Shown here: positions 23,027 through 37,388 of the stretch, piece after piece
Layout: each line of letters opens with the position of its first letter
How positions within the stretch are numbered: position 1 is the first letter of the stretch
Origin: Todiramphus chloris collaris
Lineage: Eukaryota; Chordata; Aves; Coraciiformes; Alcedinidae
Length of the DNA stretch: 64,000 bases
Assembly (NCBI GenBank): GCA_025345505.1
Contig: JANVCC010010406.1
Location: forward strand, 15,527,260-15,591,259
Direction: 5' to 3'
Program-made: the position numbers and the translations under genes
The notes under the pieces: model-generated
What the model saw: the letters and a program-made list of their open reading frames with translations, nothing else
Told to the model about the DNA's origin: nothing
Databases searched by the model: none

Positions 23027-24725
23027 AATGAAAAACCTCATTCAATTGTCTTGCTCTAAATGCACATTCAGGCACTTAGGAATATTGCACTCATTGTCTC
23101 TGCTTTGAAGGTGATACTCATTATCACTCAGATCATAAAAATCAAAGCCCTCAGTAAATCCTTTCTTTGCTGCTTCCAAGAGTCACAACTTTAGCTAACC
23201 TGATAAACACAAGAAGGTTTGCAGGAGACTCTTTGCCTGTTGTTTTCTCTCTTTAACTGCTGTTGACTCCATAGCTAACTTCTACTAATTAGTATTCTAG
23301 GTCAAGTAAACAGAAGCACTTGAATAAAGATGGCAGGTGGGTGTTTTTTCTTTCTAGTGAGTTCTAGACCTACTGTTAGTGGAGGCATGCAGACGATGGG
23401 CTGATAACACTGAAAGAAGCAAGCTAAGAGACAATCAGGTGCTATCAAGGTTCTCCATACAAGTGTGCCTCTGCTTTACCTACAAAAAGCATAGCTTCAC
23501 CTAGGGACCTTGCTACCAATAATTGTCCCAACCCTGAGACTGATCATCAATCAGTGACCAATCTTGTGAAAAACAACATGGAAGTGGATTCATTACAAGG
23601 ACTAAATGCAATTATCACAGAATTATTAGCTTCCAAAACAAGCTACCTTAATATTTCATAGTAAAATGTTCATCTAATGCATCATTAATTCTTAAATGAA
23701 GTAGTTTCTTCCCTTTCCTATTTCCTCATGAAAATGCTTTGTTACATCCAGAGTGTGGTATCATAGACTGTGAAAACACAAACAGCAGTTGCAGCACCAG
23801 GTTACACAAGCCCCTTCCTCAGGGACAATGTTTGTCTTGTAGGATAAATCCAGAGTGAGGTACTCTCTTAGCAGCCCCTGCTACAACATTCACATTGCAC
23901 CAGTGCAGAAAGCTGGGACTTCTCCCTGGTAGGGAACTGAACATAATAGCTACAGATAACACTTATTAAAACAAAACCCAACTCTTTTTGAGAAGCTTTA
24001 ATAAAAGCTCATTTTATTTTAGGATACATAGTTCATAATGCCTATATTAAATAATCAAAAATTACTCTTACAAAACTCTAAAAGAGCTACCTATGAATAA
24101 TTTCTCTCACAGTAGGTATTTTAGTCTCTTTCCAGAGACAAAAAAATTGTTAATATGGAAGTGAACACCAAGGGGTAATGTATCCATCATTAGCACATAT
24201 GTAAGTAAGAGGATAGATTTTCCCTAATTAGTGGTATCTATCAATAAGATCAGTAAAAGCAGAGATGTCCACTCCCCTCAAGAGTGTTCAACGCAGACAC
24301 AAATGAATGTAACACCTACGGCATGGCAGATGATAGCACCTGGGCATGGGCACATGTACCAATTATCCTCAAGAGCATCAATGAAGTAAATGAAACATCT
24401 AGAACACTGAACTACTTCTCTGCAGTCTGTTTACTTTAGTACCAAAAAAAAACCTTTTAGGTGCTAACACAGTGCTAATTCATGAGGATTGTCCCTCTTC
24501 CAAGACAGTTAAAGTTATATAAAATGCTTACCTGAAGGCAAATCTAAGAAGCAAAAGAACAAACAAAAACCCCTCTTTTTATTTATCTGCTTGCTTTACC
24601 ACACCTGCATGTGTGTTTAAATGTTTGATATCTCAAAACAGAAATTTCACACAGCAAGGAAGAGCTCTCAGAAGAGACCTGAAAATAGTCAAAAAAGATA
24701 TCATGGCAGACATAGGTAGCCACAT

Positions 24726-24760
24726 GGGGGGAAAAAAAAAAAAAAACAAAAAAAAAACCC
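24726..24760. repeat. G6 then A-rich run
   Basis: Six G followed by A15, C, A10 and CCC on the plus strand. It is the reverse-complement orientation of the G/T-tract class only in part. Confidence 0.75.
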
Positions 24761-26595
24761 AACCCAGTAAATTACAAAATTTTGGAATCCAGGAATGTGG
24801 AGATGAGAGCTTATTTGTGCTATTACACAAAGAGGATTTCTAGCTCAATTTTTCTCAAGTTTGAAATTGTTCAGAGAGAGTTCACTTCTGGTCTGCCACA
24901 AGAACTTAAGGAAAAACAACTGGATACATATTACATTTTTAAAAAAACCTGTTTCTCCAAGAACAAGTGGCAGGTAATGACTGAAACTGAAGACTGTGTT
25001 GACTTTCTGGTTATACATTTTATTCACCACACTTACAGTCCTAAACTACAACCATTCCCACAGATTTCTAATACCATATGTATGCGAGAGAAGAGATGTA
25101 AAAAAGAAATTTCAAACATTACTAGAATGAAGTCAAGGAAGAAGTGCAAATACTTCTCAACTCTGCATATCAACCAAAATTCCTCCTTAAATAAGAAAAT
25201 AAACAGATTTCATTGACAGATTTTGGCTGTAAAAATGTGACTGACAGATGAATCATTACTAGAAAGAATCAGAAAAAAATGCTTAAAATTAATGCTCATA
25301 AGCTGTTTAACCAAAATCAAATCAGAAATATCTCTAGGTAAATCATAGTCTTCTAAAGGAAATAAAATGTATTTTCCAAAGCAATGAGAAAAACTACCAA
25401 AAGTTCTACATTTAGCTTGCTCTTTTATTGATTAAGCATTATAAATGTTTTCATAGTTGACCTGCTGAAGAAGTTTGATGCTTCATTCTGGTTTAATTCT
25501 TAAAAGAGATGAAATGCAGACATATGATTGAGGAAATTTAAAAGACAGATGCATTGAGTGTTTTGGAGCTTAGTCTCATCAGTCCCTGGATAACAGTATA
25601 TCTTAATGCTCCTCTGTAATTCCTAAATTTCTCTACTACAGTTATTCCAATACAAGTGAGCACCCACGCTGAAAACAGCAGGTTTCTGATCTCAAGCAGG
25701 CCTTTGAACTACATCATTATAAAAGTACCACTGAGTTGCAGTGATATGGGGACTTTTGCTTGTATTAAACAACTTCATGTACTAAATCTGATTCTACATT
25801 ATAACTCTATTTTGGACTTCCTCTGTTACCATACAAAACTGAAAATGGATTTTCAATAACCAAAGAAATGAAGGAAATAGATAAATGAAATTAATTTAGT
25901 GAATAAATTAATTCAATGACAGCACAGTACATAAAAATCACATCAGAGGGTTGTTTTTCTAAGGTAGAAAGTTGTTGAAAGGTTACTATTTTTTTACTTA
26001 CAGATATATTTACATTCATATGTAACCTTTAACCATATACAGAAAACTCTGCCTAGCCTGATCTTTATACAGCTTCACTCACATACTGAATCATGAACTA
26101 AAATAACAATTTGTAAGTTGTCATACATCTCCGTGTTTACAAACTTCTGCGATCTTAGACAATTCTGAAGATTACTTATGGTGTAGAAACATCCCAGTAA
26201 AGCATTCTGTATTCTTAAATATGTGCCTCACAAATAATGGATCAAGAAAAAAGTATTGTACTAGTAATGGCTGAATTGCTGAGATGAAAATAGTCTTGCT
26301 GGAGAAGAAAAACATAGAAGTGTTATGTGTCAATGCATATTAGCCCAATACATTCTTGAGAGTCTATACTAAGAATTTAGACTGTGTTACAAAGCCACAG
26401 ATAACAGGAGTGGACAAATGAAATATCTTCTACTAAGACTGACTTCTTACCTGAAAAACTCAAGCTCTGTCAATACCCTAGTCTTGACTCCTGTTACCCA
26501 AGAGCTCTGTAAACTACTTAGCTATAGTTATCCTGAAATAGCCCAGCCCTGGCTTTGCCCACAGGAGAAATTAAGGAAATCAAACTCAGTTCTGA

Positions 26596-26706
26596 CCCCC
26601 CCCCCAAAAAAACCAAAAACTCCAAATACACACACACAAAAACCAAACAAAAAACCATTAAAAACCATAAAAAAACAAAAAACAAACAAACAAATTTTAA
26701 AAAACA
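26596..26706. repeat. A/C-rich low-complexity tract
   Basis: C10 followed by about 100 bp of A runs broken by CC, CA repeats and (CAAA)n. It is the complementary orientation of the G/T-rich tracts elsewhere in the window. Confidence 0.8.
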
Positions 26707-29700
26707 AGTATTTGGATAGCCTAGCAATGAGAATGATCTTACAGCTCTTCTGCTATGCACATGACATTCCTAACATTGCTTATGTCTAAAGAGACAGTTC
26801 TGTTTCAGAAGAATTTTACCTCTGCTGTGTCTTCTAAGCATGGAAATTGTGAACAATTCATGTTGTGACTCGTCTTTAGGATCAGGCACAGCTGAAGCAT
26901 ACTAGGTACTGTAAATACTAATATAAAGCTAGAAACATATTTAAAAGTTTGGAGCTAACAGGTCAAATCTGACTTAAAAATTGCAAAGCATCTTTTCTCT
27001 ACTATATTACTCTGCAATTTCTTCCTTTATGGCTTTTCTTTTTCCTTTTCACTACACAGTTTTTTAGTTTTTACAGATATTGCTATCCAATATACTTGTA
27101 GCCTAATCAGATTGAAGAATGACTGACTGAGATACTGAATTTGCAGTACACACAGGACAGTAATACAGCTGCACCTAGTTTAGCCTGACTGCACTTTATT
27201 ATAGCATTGCTGATGGCAATACAATTGTATTAGAGGAAGAGATGGAGAGCTAAAATGGTTATTTTTCAAAAGTGGTTGGCATTATAAAACGATTTGATAA
27301 TAAAGTACAAAAACTTCCTGAAGCAATAAAAGCACTATGTTTTTCCCAAACTAAGATATGGCATAATGACACACAGTTGTCCACAGTTCCTCTTTCGGAA
27401 AAAAGATGAGAACTACAAAATACCTGTGTAGCACGCAGTGCTTTTTATTACACTCAAAGAAAAAGTAATGTTATGAACATTTAAAAATGAGTTAAAAGTC
27501 AACAAAAGCCTACAGATATTTTACTGTTGGAAGCTTCCTTATTAAGGAAAGAACCGCTTGGTACACTTCTAGATACTAATGTCCTAACGTGGACAAGCCA
27601 TTTTTGATACCAAATAAAATTACAAAATCATCATCAGGGACAGAGAGCATGGTTTAAAATGTGTTTTTCTTCACAGACCACATTAAAACTATAGCTTTAT
27701 CCATGATTAGGAGAAATGGGTGTCTTACTATGGCCACTTCAAGTGACACTTCAGGTGCTCCCTTTTATTGTATTTACCTCTTGTATTCTATTTGGTGAAA
27801 GCAAACTGACAACAACAACAAAAGATTTCCATCATAAAATCTACTGCTGTTTTAACAGTCTAACAATTGGAGACTGTGTAAAGTATTCATGAGTATACAT
27901 GCAATCATTTCTCATTTTTGAGGTTAAGATTTTCTCTTTGTTTTGAAGCGGTGCAGACTCTATAACCAGAGCTTTCATTCACATTGTTTTGTCCAGGCAA
28001 CTTGTCACTCAAAGGTCTTCGTTTCAAGAACATGATAATAAAAATAAATCCCTGTTAGACCTGCGGTTCATTCACTTACAACTCTGTGATATACTACTAG
28101 ACCAGACTAAAATGCATTACGCGTATCCCATACATTCTTCTACTCAGGAAACATTTCAGCAAGTGCTTTTGAAATCTACATCCTGCAACACCCTCCCAAG
28201 CACTTATCCTTTCAGTCTTATAGTAAAGCAAAACTAACTGTGACTTGACTTGTTTCCAAACATGATGTTCCTAGTAATTTCAAACACAACTGTCAATAGC
28301 GTATTGACGCTGTGTAATCTTCAGCTTCTTTTGTAACCTCTTCTGGTCAATTCTCAGTAAGAAAGTGAGAATATGTGCTGCCCACCAAAATGAGTGCTAT
28401 TTTTGTAAAAGGTGTAACAAAGAATAGATTTGAACTGTACTGTATACAGCTATGGAAATACTGCTATAACATAGATACCAATAGTATATTGTGACATGGA
28501 CAGGTTATTCATGTCCACAATAATATTACATAAGTGATGTCATATGTATCAACAATTGTTTTCCTCCCCATATACTGGAGTAGTTCCATCCTGCTAAAGA
28601 AATTCCTACATACTATTGGTTTATACATACTCACCACCTCTCTCACTAGTTATGAACATGACATGGTTTCTGAAATAGGCAATCTGTTGTATGTTCCTTC
28701 TTAAGTTAGCAAGACAAATCACAGGAAACAATATCACAAAAGATTAAATTGGTGAAATAACCAGACTGCAAGCACCACTGTCTTCTAAATGAACAATCAA
28801 ATGGCGTAAGAAAGAAAATGGACTGAATATAGGACGTTCTTCTAGTTATGTTTGTCACCTTTTATAAAAAATACATGTTAGTAAAACACATAAGATGGTG
28901 TTTTCACATTAGACTACTCTAGCCATTCAGCATTTCAGAGTCTTTGATAATCTGAGCGTTACAAGGTATTAAAACAATAGAAATAAGATAAAGCTAAAAA
29001 AGAGTTACAAGATAAAAAAAAAAAAACAAAACGATATAGATGGCCAGCAAAGCACAGAAAGAATGTTTAAGAACATAAACGTGTGCACACTCACACACAA
29101 TCACAAAAATGACAGATTTTCAGAATTCAAATTTGCATCAAAATGTAGAAGAGACAACTTTCAGACACGTCTCATGCACAAAAACTTGCAGGACACTTGC
29201 TTTTTCCTCTGCTTTCTGCATTTTCATGTCTACGTGGAAAGTAGTAGGCAGTAAACATACTGCTATGACATTCAAATGTTCATGTAGGTGGCTATCTAAA
29301 AAAAATTTAGAATTTTATCCTGATGCTTTGTACTGTATAACAAAGTACAAAATACCATATACCATTATCAAAAAGCCTGTATCCTGTAAGAGTACACAGT
29401 AACTTTAAGCCTTCACAGTCCCATTAAAATATTTCCAAACTCTCAGGGACTCAGCTTACATTAGCTGTCTCCTATTAGAACATGAAATGAAACTATTTAT
29501 AGTATTTGGAGGAAATGTGTTATGTAATTTTATGAAACTCTCTGTATTAGCACCATGGACTTCCATGTTACCACAACACTGCTTCCAAAACACAGGCAAA
29601 TAAAAGTTACTGTGTTCCCTTTCCAGAAGGATGTCCCCACGTGACAGAAATACCCAAAGTCCACACAAAGCCCTGTCTCAACAGCCACAACGTTGCGGCT

Positions 29701-29863
29701 GCCAGTTCTGAGGAAACCTCTATGAAAGAGGGCTGTAAATGGCAGCAGTTACTCAGGACTCAACCATTCCTGCTGGAGTGTCAGCACTGTCCCACAGAGA
29801 CAAAATCTCAATAGAAAATTTTAGAGGCAGCTGCAAATAATGATACTTTAGAAATTACTTAAT

Positions 29864-29892
29864 AAAAAACAAAACAAAACAAAACAAAACAA
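29864..29892. repeat. (AAAAC)n microsatellite
   Basis: About five uninterrupted AAAAC units. Confidence 0.9.
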
Positions 29893-30626
29893 CCCTATAA
29901 TCAAGAAAGACAATTCCTCTTTTGGCTTCCTTTACGCACAGACATTTGTTTTACTGAAGAATTTGCCAAGATGCAGGAAAACTTATTTATTTATTTTTAA
30001 ATGAATGCATTCTCCTTACTTATACTGAGGACAAAGTATCTATTTTTTTTATCTAAAGCCTAGAAGATGAGCCTGAAGCTCTACGTGAAACACTCCAATA
30101 CGTTTTGTGGGAGTTTCATCTTTCACAACAGAAATGCTAGAGCAACTAATTATATCCCAGCAAAATTTCTGCAGCATTTCTATTATAACTTCTATGTCTC
30201 TGGACCTCTGTGCTGTCCCAGGAGTATTGTTCTGGATTGATTAGCATCTTTATAATGAAATGCTCAATTACAGCTATGAAATAGGTAATTATAACGGGAG
30301 TGTGTATTTTCCAGTTAGGGATTTTGTTTTGATTTTTTTTTTCACTTATCGGTGCATGAAAGGCAGCTGTAGAAGTTCTGACTGCACTATATCCTCTTTG
30401 GAAACAAACTGTTTTGTTGCTCTCTCTGTGCATAAGCTAAATTGAATTTCTTCTTATGACTGGTATGAGAGTTTTATTTTCAACTGTCAGGGTATGCAGT
30501 CAGCTGTAACCAATTTTTCAATATTTTGAAAAGCCTCATTTGAAGCATACAGTTGCAAATGACTTAGGGACCTTGTTGTTAGTGAACAGAAAACTTTGTC
30601 AACTGTACTTCTTTGGATATAAAATT

Positions 30627-30647
30627 AAAAAAAAAAAAAAAAAAAAA
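30627..30647. repeat. Poly-A run (A21)
   Basis: Uninterrupted homopolymer; no retrocopy recognised upstream of it. Confidence 0.85.
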
Positions 30648-31636
30648 GAAGTGTAAAGAATGTTACACAATATGGATTTTCTGCATAACTTTACCAGACA
30701 ATGAAAAAAAGGGCAAGCAAATTTGTGGGGCATGTTTAAGTTTGAGCTAATGTTTCAGACTTTCTTAAGTACATTACTTTATTTTGAAGACAGCTGAATC
30801 AACTTAATGCTGTTAAAAACAATTTCTAAGAAAACTGACTCATTTTTCCTGAGGGTTAACAGCAATTGAGGGGGTGGGGAAAGTGCTTTAATTTCAAGGG
30901 TCAGAAGTCAGGAGAAAAAACTATAAATATTTCCTTTCCTTAGTATTCTACATGGGACATCAAGCCAACAATCTTTAAAAGAGGTTTTCTACTGAAGAAA
31001 CTTAGCTGCTTAGTTATGTGTTAGTTTGCATTGCTTCCTCCTGAACCTTGGGTGCTAGAAAATGCACTATTGACAGCAGGATTGTGTTTATTTAATTTTA
31101 AATTATAATAACAGAAACAAATGAAGTGAAAAAATGTAAGGATGTATTCAAGCAATCTCTAACCCCTTGCAATTCAGAACCAGAATTCCTCAGACTTAAT
31201 CTCTGCCATGCAATAGATCCATCAATGCTGCCAGTACAATCTAAAGATGTCTGTGTAAACAGATACATGCAGGTCACAGGCTGAAAGACAAGGGGAAGAC
31301 AAACAGAATATAAAATCCAAAAAGGTAGTTTTGCTCGGGTACCCGTGTATGAGTCTACTATGCTCTTCTATGCCCACAGTGTGCATACTGTTACCTTAGC
31401 CTGAGTTAGAAATTTTCCATCACACAAGTAATTTTCTAGCTATTAGCATCGTAGAACCCAGAACTACCTCCACAAATCATGTGACTATTGCCTCTTTATT
31501 TTTTAAACATTCTGCAGTCAAAAATAAAAAACTTGCCTGAAGCATTACTGGTAATTTTTTTGCAAGTCAGCTCAAGTATCAAATAAATGTGAATCACTAG
31601 TTTTACATTTGAGATAATTCACCTCTTTTATTTCAC

Positions 31637-31661
31637 GGTTGGTTTGGGTTTTTTTTTTTTT
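31637..31661. repeat. Short G/T-rich tract
   Basis: cggttggtttgggt followed by about 13 T, the same class as the longer G/T tracts. Confidence 0.7.
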
Positions 31662-33707
31662 CTCTTTAGCATGCCTAAAAAGCATCAGAATATAAGAAGT
31701 CCAGATACATTAATTTAGTCACAGCTATTTTACTACCACTCAGACACTTTCCTACCAAACAATTTTATTTTAAATGGTGTAACAGAAGCCTCAAATTTCC
31801 AGTCCAAATTTCCACCAATCTTTGTTCCAGATACTGCTCAGGATCTAGAACAAAGATGTATATTAATATTGAGTTCATTCTATGCCTTGTCTGTGCATTC
31901 AGGAATGTGTTAGAATGTAGTGGTGTAATGAATTTGTTCATTTTTATCTATAAAGCTGTCTTTATTTCTGCAGTTGAGATCTCAAGTAAGCACATGTATT
32001 TGACAGTCCAAAAAGCCATCTGATTTGGAATTACATTTAGTATTCAGCCACAGAAAAGTGCTAATTGAAATTCAAGTCTTTCTCAAATGAGTTCAAACAA
32101 ATATTCTGCTGTTTTTTTCTAAATCTCTAACAAGAGGTGGAGAGATTTCCTGAAGTTCCTTGAAGAAAAAATAAATAAAATCTTACGATGACACCAAATC
32201 CTAACACTTGAAATGAATTTGTACAATGGTAATCCAGATCACTGCACAGAATTGCCACCGAAATAGATAGACAAATGTGAAATTTCATTCACAAACTCAA
32301 TAGAGAAAGTTTAAAGCCATGTATCATGATCAAACTGATTACAGTAATTCCTCTAATCCTAACTCTCACATAGAAGTTTTTAATATACGGTAGTATTACT
32401 CACATTTCCAGTTCTTCAAATATTACTTAAATTGCTTCAAAAAAATTGTTTCATAGTTTCAGCATCCTACAACTGTTTTATTACAGACATACAGTTAAAA
32501 ATATAATCTGCTAACACACTGTCCCACTTCATACATTGTTTTCTCTTAAGTAATCTTTTAACTACATAATCATTGCTATCACTTTCAGTGCTTCCTACCT
32601 TTTCCTCACAGTCCTATTCAAGAGGCCTTAAACACTGAAATGCCTTGGAAATTAAGCACATTAAAAAAGATATTATAGACAAAAGGGAATGGAGGACTGC
32701 GAAACTATGTGTAAAGTAATGTCTGCGTTAAAGAGTAGAATACCAGCATACAGAACAGGTATGCTACCTTTCTGTAGCAGTATTTAACTGCTCACACATA
32801 CTATGGTGTCTACTCCTGTGCCATTACTTTGCAGTTAATCAGTGCAAATGATGTGAATTATGGCTTATTAATGGACCTGCAATGAAACAAATCATCAGCA
32901 AACATTATATGCATAAATAGTCTCCTGAAAAAGGATTCTTTCCATACTCAGTATCACAGGCATAACACTGGACCCTGCTCCTAACTGAATGTGAGATACC
33001 CACTATTCCACTTAGCCACAGTAAGGCCAGTAGACATCAAAATAAACCATAATGTTTAAGCAGTTGAGGTAAATGGACTGATCCCTCCACTGGCACACAG
33101 GAGGTGAGTTTTATAGATCCTGAGTGAAGTTTGCAGCTCTTCACAATAAAAAAGCGGACAAAGATGTGGGGACATCCTAGTAAGTACTAAAACACTACAG
33201 TCATTTCCTCTTAAAATGGGTCTGTAAGAGAATTCTTATTTCCCCCACCTGAAAGAATTTGAATGTCCACTCTTATTAGTCTTCACCACACCTAAACAAA
33301 ACACACTGATACAGCAAGAACCAAGAGTTATCAGACTGACTAATTATCAGTAAGACTTCTGACAACAGAACCTATTTGACTGACTCAGGCTTTTTTTTCC
33401 TGACATTCTTGCTGACCTTTTCATACAAAAAAATAGATCCACTAGAAGACTTTCTCCTGTCATGGGGCAGGCACACAAACTCAATCAACTCTTCTAATTA
33501 ACTGGCAACTGAAAAGCCAACTTTATCGTTTCCTTAGGGTGATTTCAGTATGTCACTTTTGAGTACAACAATAAATAAGACTTTTTATTGATGCCTAGAG
33601 TCTGTATGTGGTGAGAATTAAATACAGTTATATTTACTCACATATGTATATTTGTATTATAATGTAGATATATTTACTTATAGATACTTAAATCATATAA
33701 TAAAATT

Positions 33708-33722
33708 AAAAAAAAAAAAAAA
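33708..33722. repeat. Poly-A run
   Basis: A15 homopolymer in very AT-rich surroundings. Confidence 0.75.
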
Positions 33723-34190
33723 CTACAGGCATTTGTTTCAGAACTAAAACATTTTAGATCATTCAGTCATAGTAAAATCACCATTTTATTGTTCAACCTT
33801 CTTAAAGTGTGAGTGACAGACCAGGATGCAGATTGCCATGCTGGCAGATCTAACTCTGTCTTAGAGAAATTATCTGCAGTTTACAATATTCACTCCCTAA
33901 GCCTGACATAATGAAAAAGGCAGGCATACAGCTAAACTTAAAAGATGTATTATGTGTCTTTCAAATAAGGCAAATTGCAGTGAACTGAATCTGGTAAATA
34001 CTACCTCTTACCGACTACACCTGCTTTTGTTAGCATTTCTTTCTGGAGGGTTCTCCAGAGTGCTTCTACTATGTTCTTTTTCCAAAAAACCTAAACGGTC
34101 TGTTAAATTTTTATCAGCAGACTGTGACACGACAGCAGACAAGGTATACAAGAAAGTGATGTGTATATAAACATATGTTTATTTACATTA

Positions 34191-34429
34191 TATTTAACAG
34201 TTATCCTAAAAATGCTATTGTAAAACTATGAAGTGTACACATAATTATTTCTTTTTTTATATAATAAACAAGCATAAGATTAAAAAATATTACATGCACA
34301 TTATATATTATATGCAAAAAAATAAACAGATTTATTATTTATCTTATGTATATTCATCATACAAGAAAGACCTAAATATATATGCACATTATAGTGTTAC
34401 ATTAGCATTTTTAGGATAATTATTAAATA
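34191..34429. repeat. Imperfect palindrome, 240 bp, possibly MITE-like
   Basis: The left half (from tatttaacagttatcc at 34191) and the reverse complement of the right half (from tatttaataattatcc, ending at 34429) align over about 95 bp. A 17-bp core, TTATCCTAAAAATGCTA (34201-34217), is perfectly matched by 34404-34420. The rest of the arms runs at roughly three quarters identity by hand alignment, with small indels, leaving a loop of about 50 bp. The outer ends are TA-TTTAA and TTAAA-TA, compatible with a TA target site. It carries no coding capacity. It could be a palindromic non-autonomous DNA transposon of the Tc1/mariner type, a local inverted duplication, or an old hairpin-forming element; I do not recognise the family. 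Confidence 0.75.
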
Positions 34430-34741
34430 GGTTGTGAGAGACATCCATTTGATAAAGGCTCTACTTCCAGGTCACATAGGTCTTATGATCCTTCCTAATT
34501 TTTTGTACGCTTCTTCCTACAGGTGAATGTAAAACCCCACAGGTTCCCCAGACTGTGAAAAAAAATTCTTAGATGTGCTCCTTTACTTACTATGTATTCC
34601 CTTTGCAACTGAGTCAGGAAAAGTCTCCACAACCACGCAAGAGACCTAAGGTCATGTAAACATTCTCTTCCTAATTGGGAAGAGGAAAAACCTGCCTTCT
34701 TACTCAAAGATATTGTAACAAATAGCTATTACTACCACTTG

Positions 34742-34758
34742 AAAAAAAAAAAAAAAAA
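34742..34758. repeat. Poly-A run (A17)
   Basis: Uninterrupted homopolymer about 310 bp right of the palindrome. Confidence 0.8.
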
Positions 34759-37346
34759 GGAAGTTGTCTCATTTGAAATCTCTGTAATGATAGCAAAAGT
34801 CCTACACCTATCTTTCATTCTGTACAGATCATTTATTCAGAAAACAGATCATGGACAATAAAGGTCTGCAAGACGTAGAAATTTATTCCTACATCTATAT
34901 CAGCATAAATATAAAACAACTTAAGAAGTCCTCTGCAAGAATTAAAGATGAAATTGTAGAATATTTCTAAATTTAAAAAGGACACATTGAATACAGAGAG
35001 CACAAAGCAATATAATTACCTTTAAAATCCCAAAGGCTGGTCATTAAAAGTTGTAAAACTCAGTTTTATCAATAGCTTCTAAAATATTAATGAATTAGTA
35101 TTAATAATTAATATTAATAGTACTGAAAATATTAAAATAGTAATAAAAATGTAACAGATGTCAGTGTATCATTATGACAACAGACAGATAAATTTTCATA
35201 CATTTGGGTATTTTCCTGATTTCATTATTCATTAAAGCCATAACATTGCATCGGGAATAATCTACAATAAATATCAATGCCAAAAAGGGAGAAGAGCTGA
35301 GGTACATTTGTTTTATTGCTTAGCTTTATTTCTCAATACTGGAGTCAATTGTACATCCATTGGCAATTAACTAAGTTATTTGAAATTCCTCAACTTAAAA
35401 CTATTTTGTTGCATGCAACACAAAATTGATTTTCTTATGCAGAAGTATCTCCAAGCACTATTATGATATATGCCTTGTGGACATGTCTGAGGCTTTACTT
35501 CATATTTCTTAGTCTACAATTAACTATGTTGACAAAAAAAATGCCACTCTGACATACCCAGGCCCACCTTGTATTTGGACTGCAATCAGCCTGAGTACCT
35601 TGAATATTCTCATAGTCACACTCTTCTGCATCCACCAATCCTCCTCTGAATTTCAGATTTAACTTCAGATTTTTAAAGAAAAAGTTTAAGACATAATAAT
35701 TCTGGGCATGTTTTTAATGCAACAAAAATCTGGGAAAACAACTTGTTCAACATAGGCATGGTATAAGCAATCTCTGGTTATGTTTTATTCCATTTCCAGA
35801 CAAAACAGTGGTGTTCCAGGCAACCACATGCCAAACAGTTATTTACTAGTGACAACAAGATGAAGCAGGAGTCTCTTGACGAGATTCATGTAAAGAGGAC
35901 CTACAACATGTCCCTCCACCTAGACATAGCCAAAAAATCTCAGACTAGATTGCCTCATAAGAATATTGCAAATCACAACTAGTAACACCTGTATGTGATC
36001 AATTTTTAATATTAATTTCTTCCTAAAAGCATAAATCTACTGTAATACTGATAATGAGTAGAAGTTTCAATATTGTCTGGGAAATATCCAGATCATTTCA
36101 GCACATAATTGGCCTGTTGATTAGGATATCAAGAGAATATTTCATTTTCTCCTGAGAGCTGAAATAGCCTCTAATTTTTTTTAAAAAAACGTAGTACATA
36201 AAGTCAAGAGATCAAGTCATTCGAAATGTAAACCTATGGCTACTCTTTGGATCTAAGAACAGTATCTGCTAGCACAGAAGAACCTGGAAAGAGAACATAA
36301 TAAAAAAAAAAAATCATTCTAATCCAAGAGAAAGTACCCTGTAAAAATCCATAAAAAACAGCCTCATATAATGTCATAATTTCTCAACATTGTGGTGCAT
36401 ATAATGCATGGTTTCTCTATAAAACCTCTATCTGGTTCACTGTATTTGTTAAAACTTCCTGAAGTAATATGGCTTTAAAAATTGTAATTTAAAAATTCTA
36501 ACTTTAGAGTTAAAAAATCCACAGAACTTTAAGGTAACACCAAGTGCACTAAGTGAATGAACAAAAAATAAAAATGAAGTATCTTCAGTCATCAGTAGGC
36601 ACAGCTGCCAGAAACTAATATAGATGTGACAGCATAAAAACTGTGAAATGCCAGTAAACTGTGTCAATTATTCTGGTATGTTTGTTTATTGCTGCTTCAG
36701 GATATCACAGAACATATTTTTCTGGTAAGCTATGTCCATGTACCGTAAGTGTACACATCTTTCCCAGCTAAAAAAGCCTCCCAGGAATTACTAATTTGTG
36801 AATTATCTCTTCTGTGTCCAACTACAGTTATAGCTACTAACCAACTGCAATGAACTTAGACATTGTGTTTGCTTTTTCTTTTACAAAAATTAATTTCGTA
36901 ACATTTTTAGAGGTTTTGACTACATGAAAAGTCCTTTGCTAAACTATTTTTTTCAAATAAAGGGCTATAATTAAAAAGTACAAATCACTAATCTCAGAAT
37001 TTAGACACACTTTTTAAGCCAAGTGGAATTCTTTGGTACAATTACATGAATAAGTTACTTCAAGGCACACTCTTATTTCCAAGGTAAATGTGAGAACGCT
37101 TACTTCCAAATGAGAGAGAGGTATCTTGCCCCAAGTAAAATAATGTTCAGAGACTATGCTCTAAGGCTTATCTGGGCCCAGATTTGCGCACCCAGTTACT
37201 GTCATCTTCGGGATAGTTGATTGAGTAGTATATATGAATTATCAACCGCAACACACCTATTTCTGAATCACACAAAACTTATCTGAACACAAACTAATTG
37301 TATTCAGACCGAGGTGTGGGGGAGCGAAGGCAAAGCACAACCATTT

Positions 37347-37388
37347 TGGGAAAACAAAAACAACAACAACAAAATCAACAAACAAGCA
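37347..37388. repeat. CAA-rich low-complexity tract
   Basis: (CAA)n interspersed with A runs, the complement of the G/T-tract class. Confidence 0.75.

Noticed and set aside
24782-25216. 144-codon plus-strand open frame, the longest outside CR1
   Set aside because: No domain, signal peptide, splice context or family resemblance; biased to K, N, S and I as expected in AT-rich DNA.
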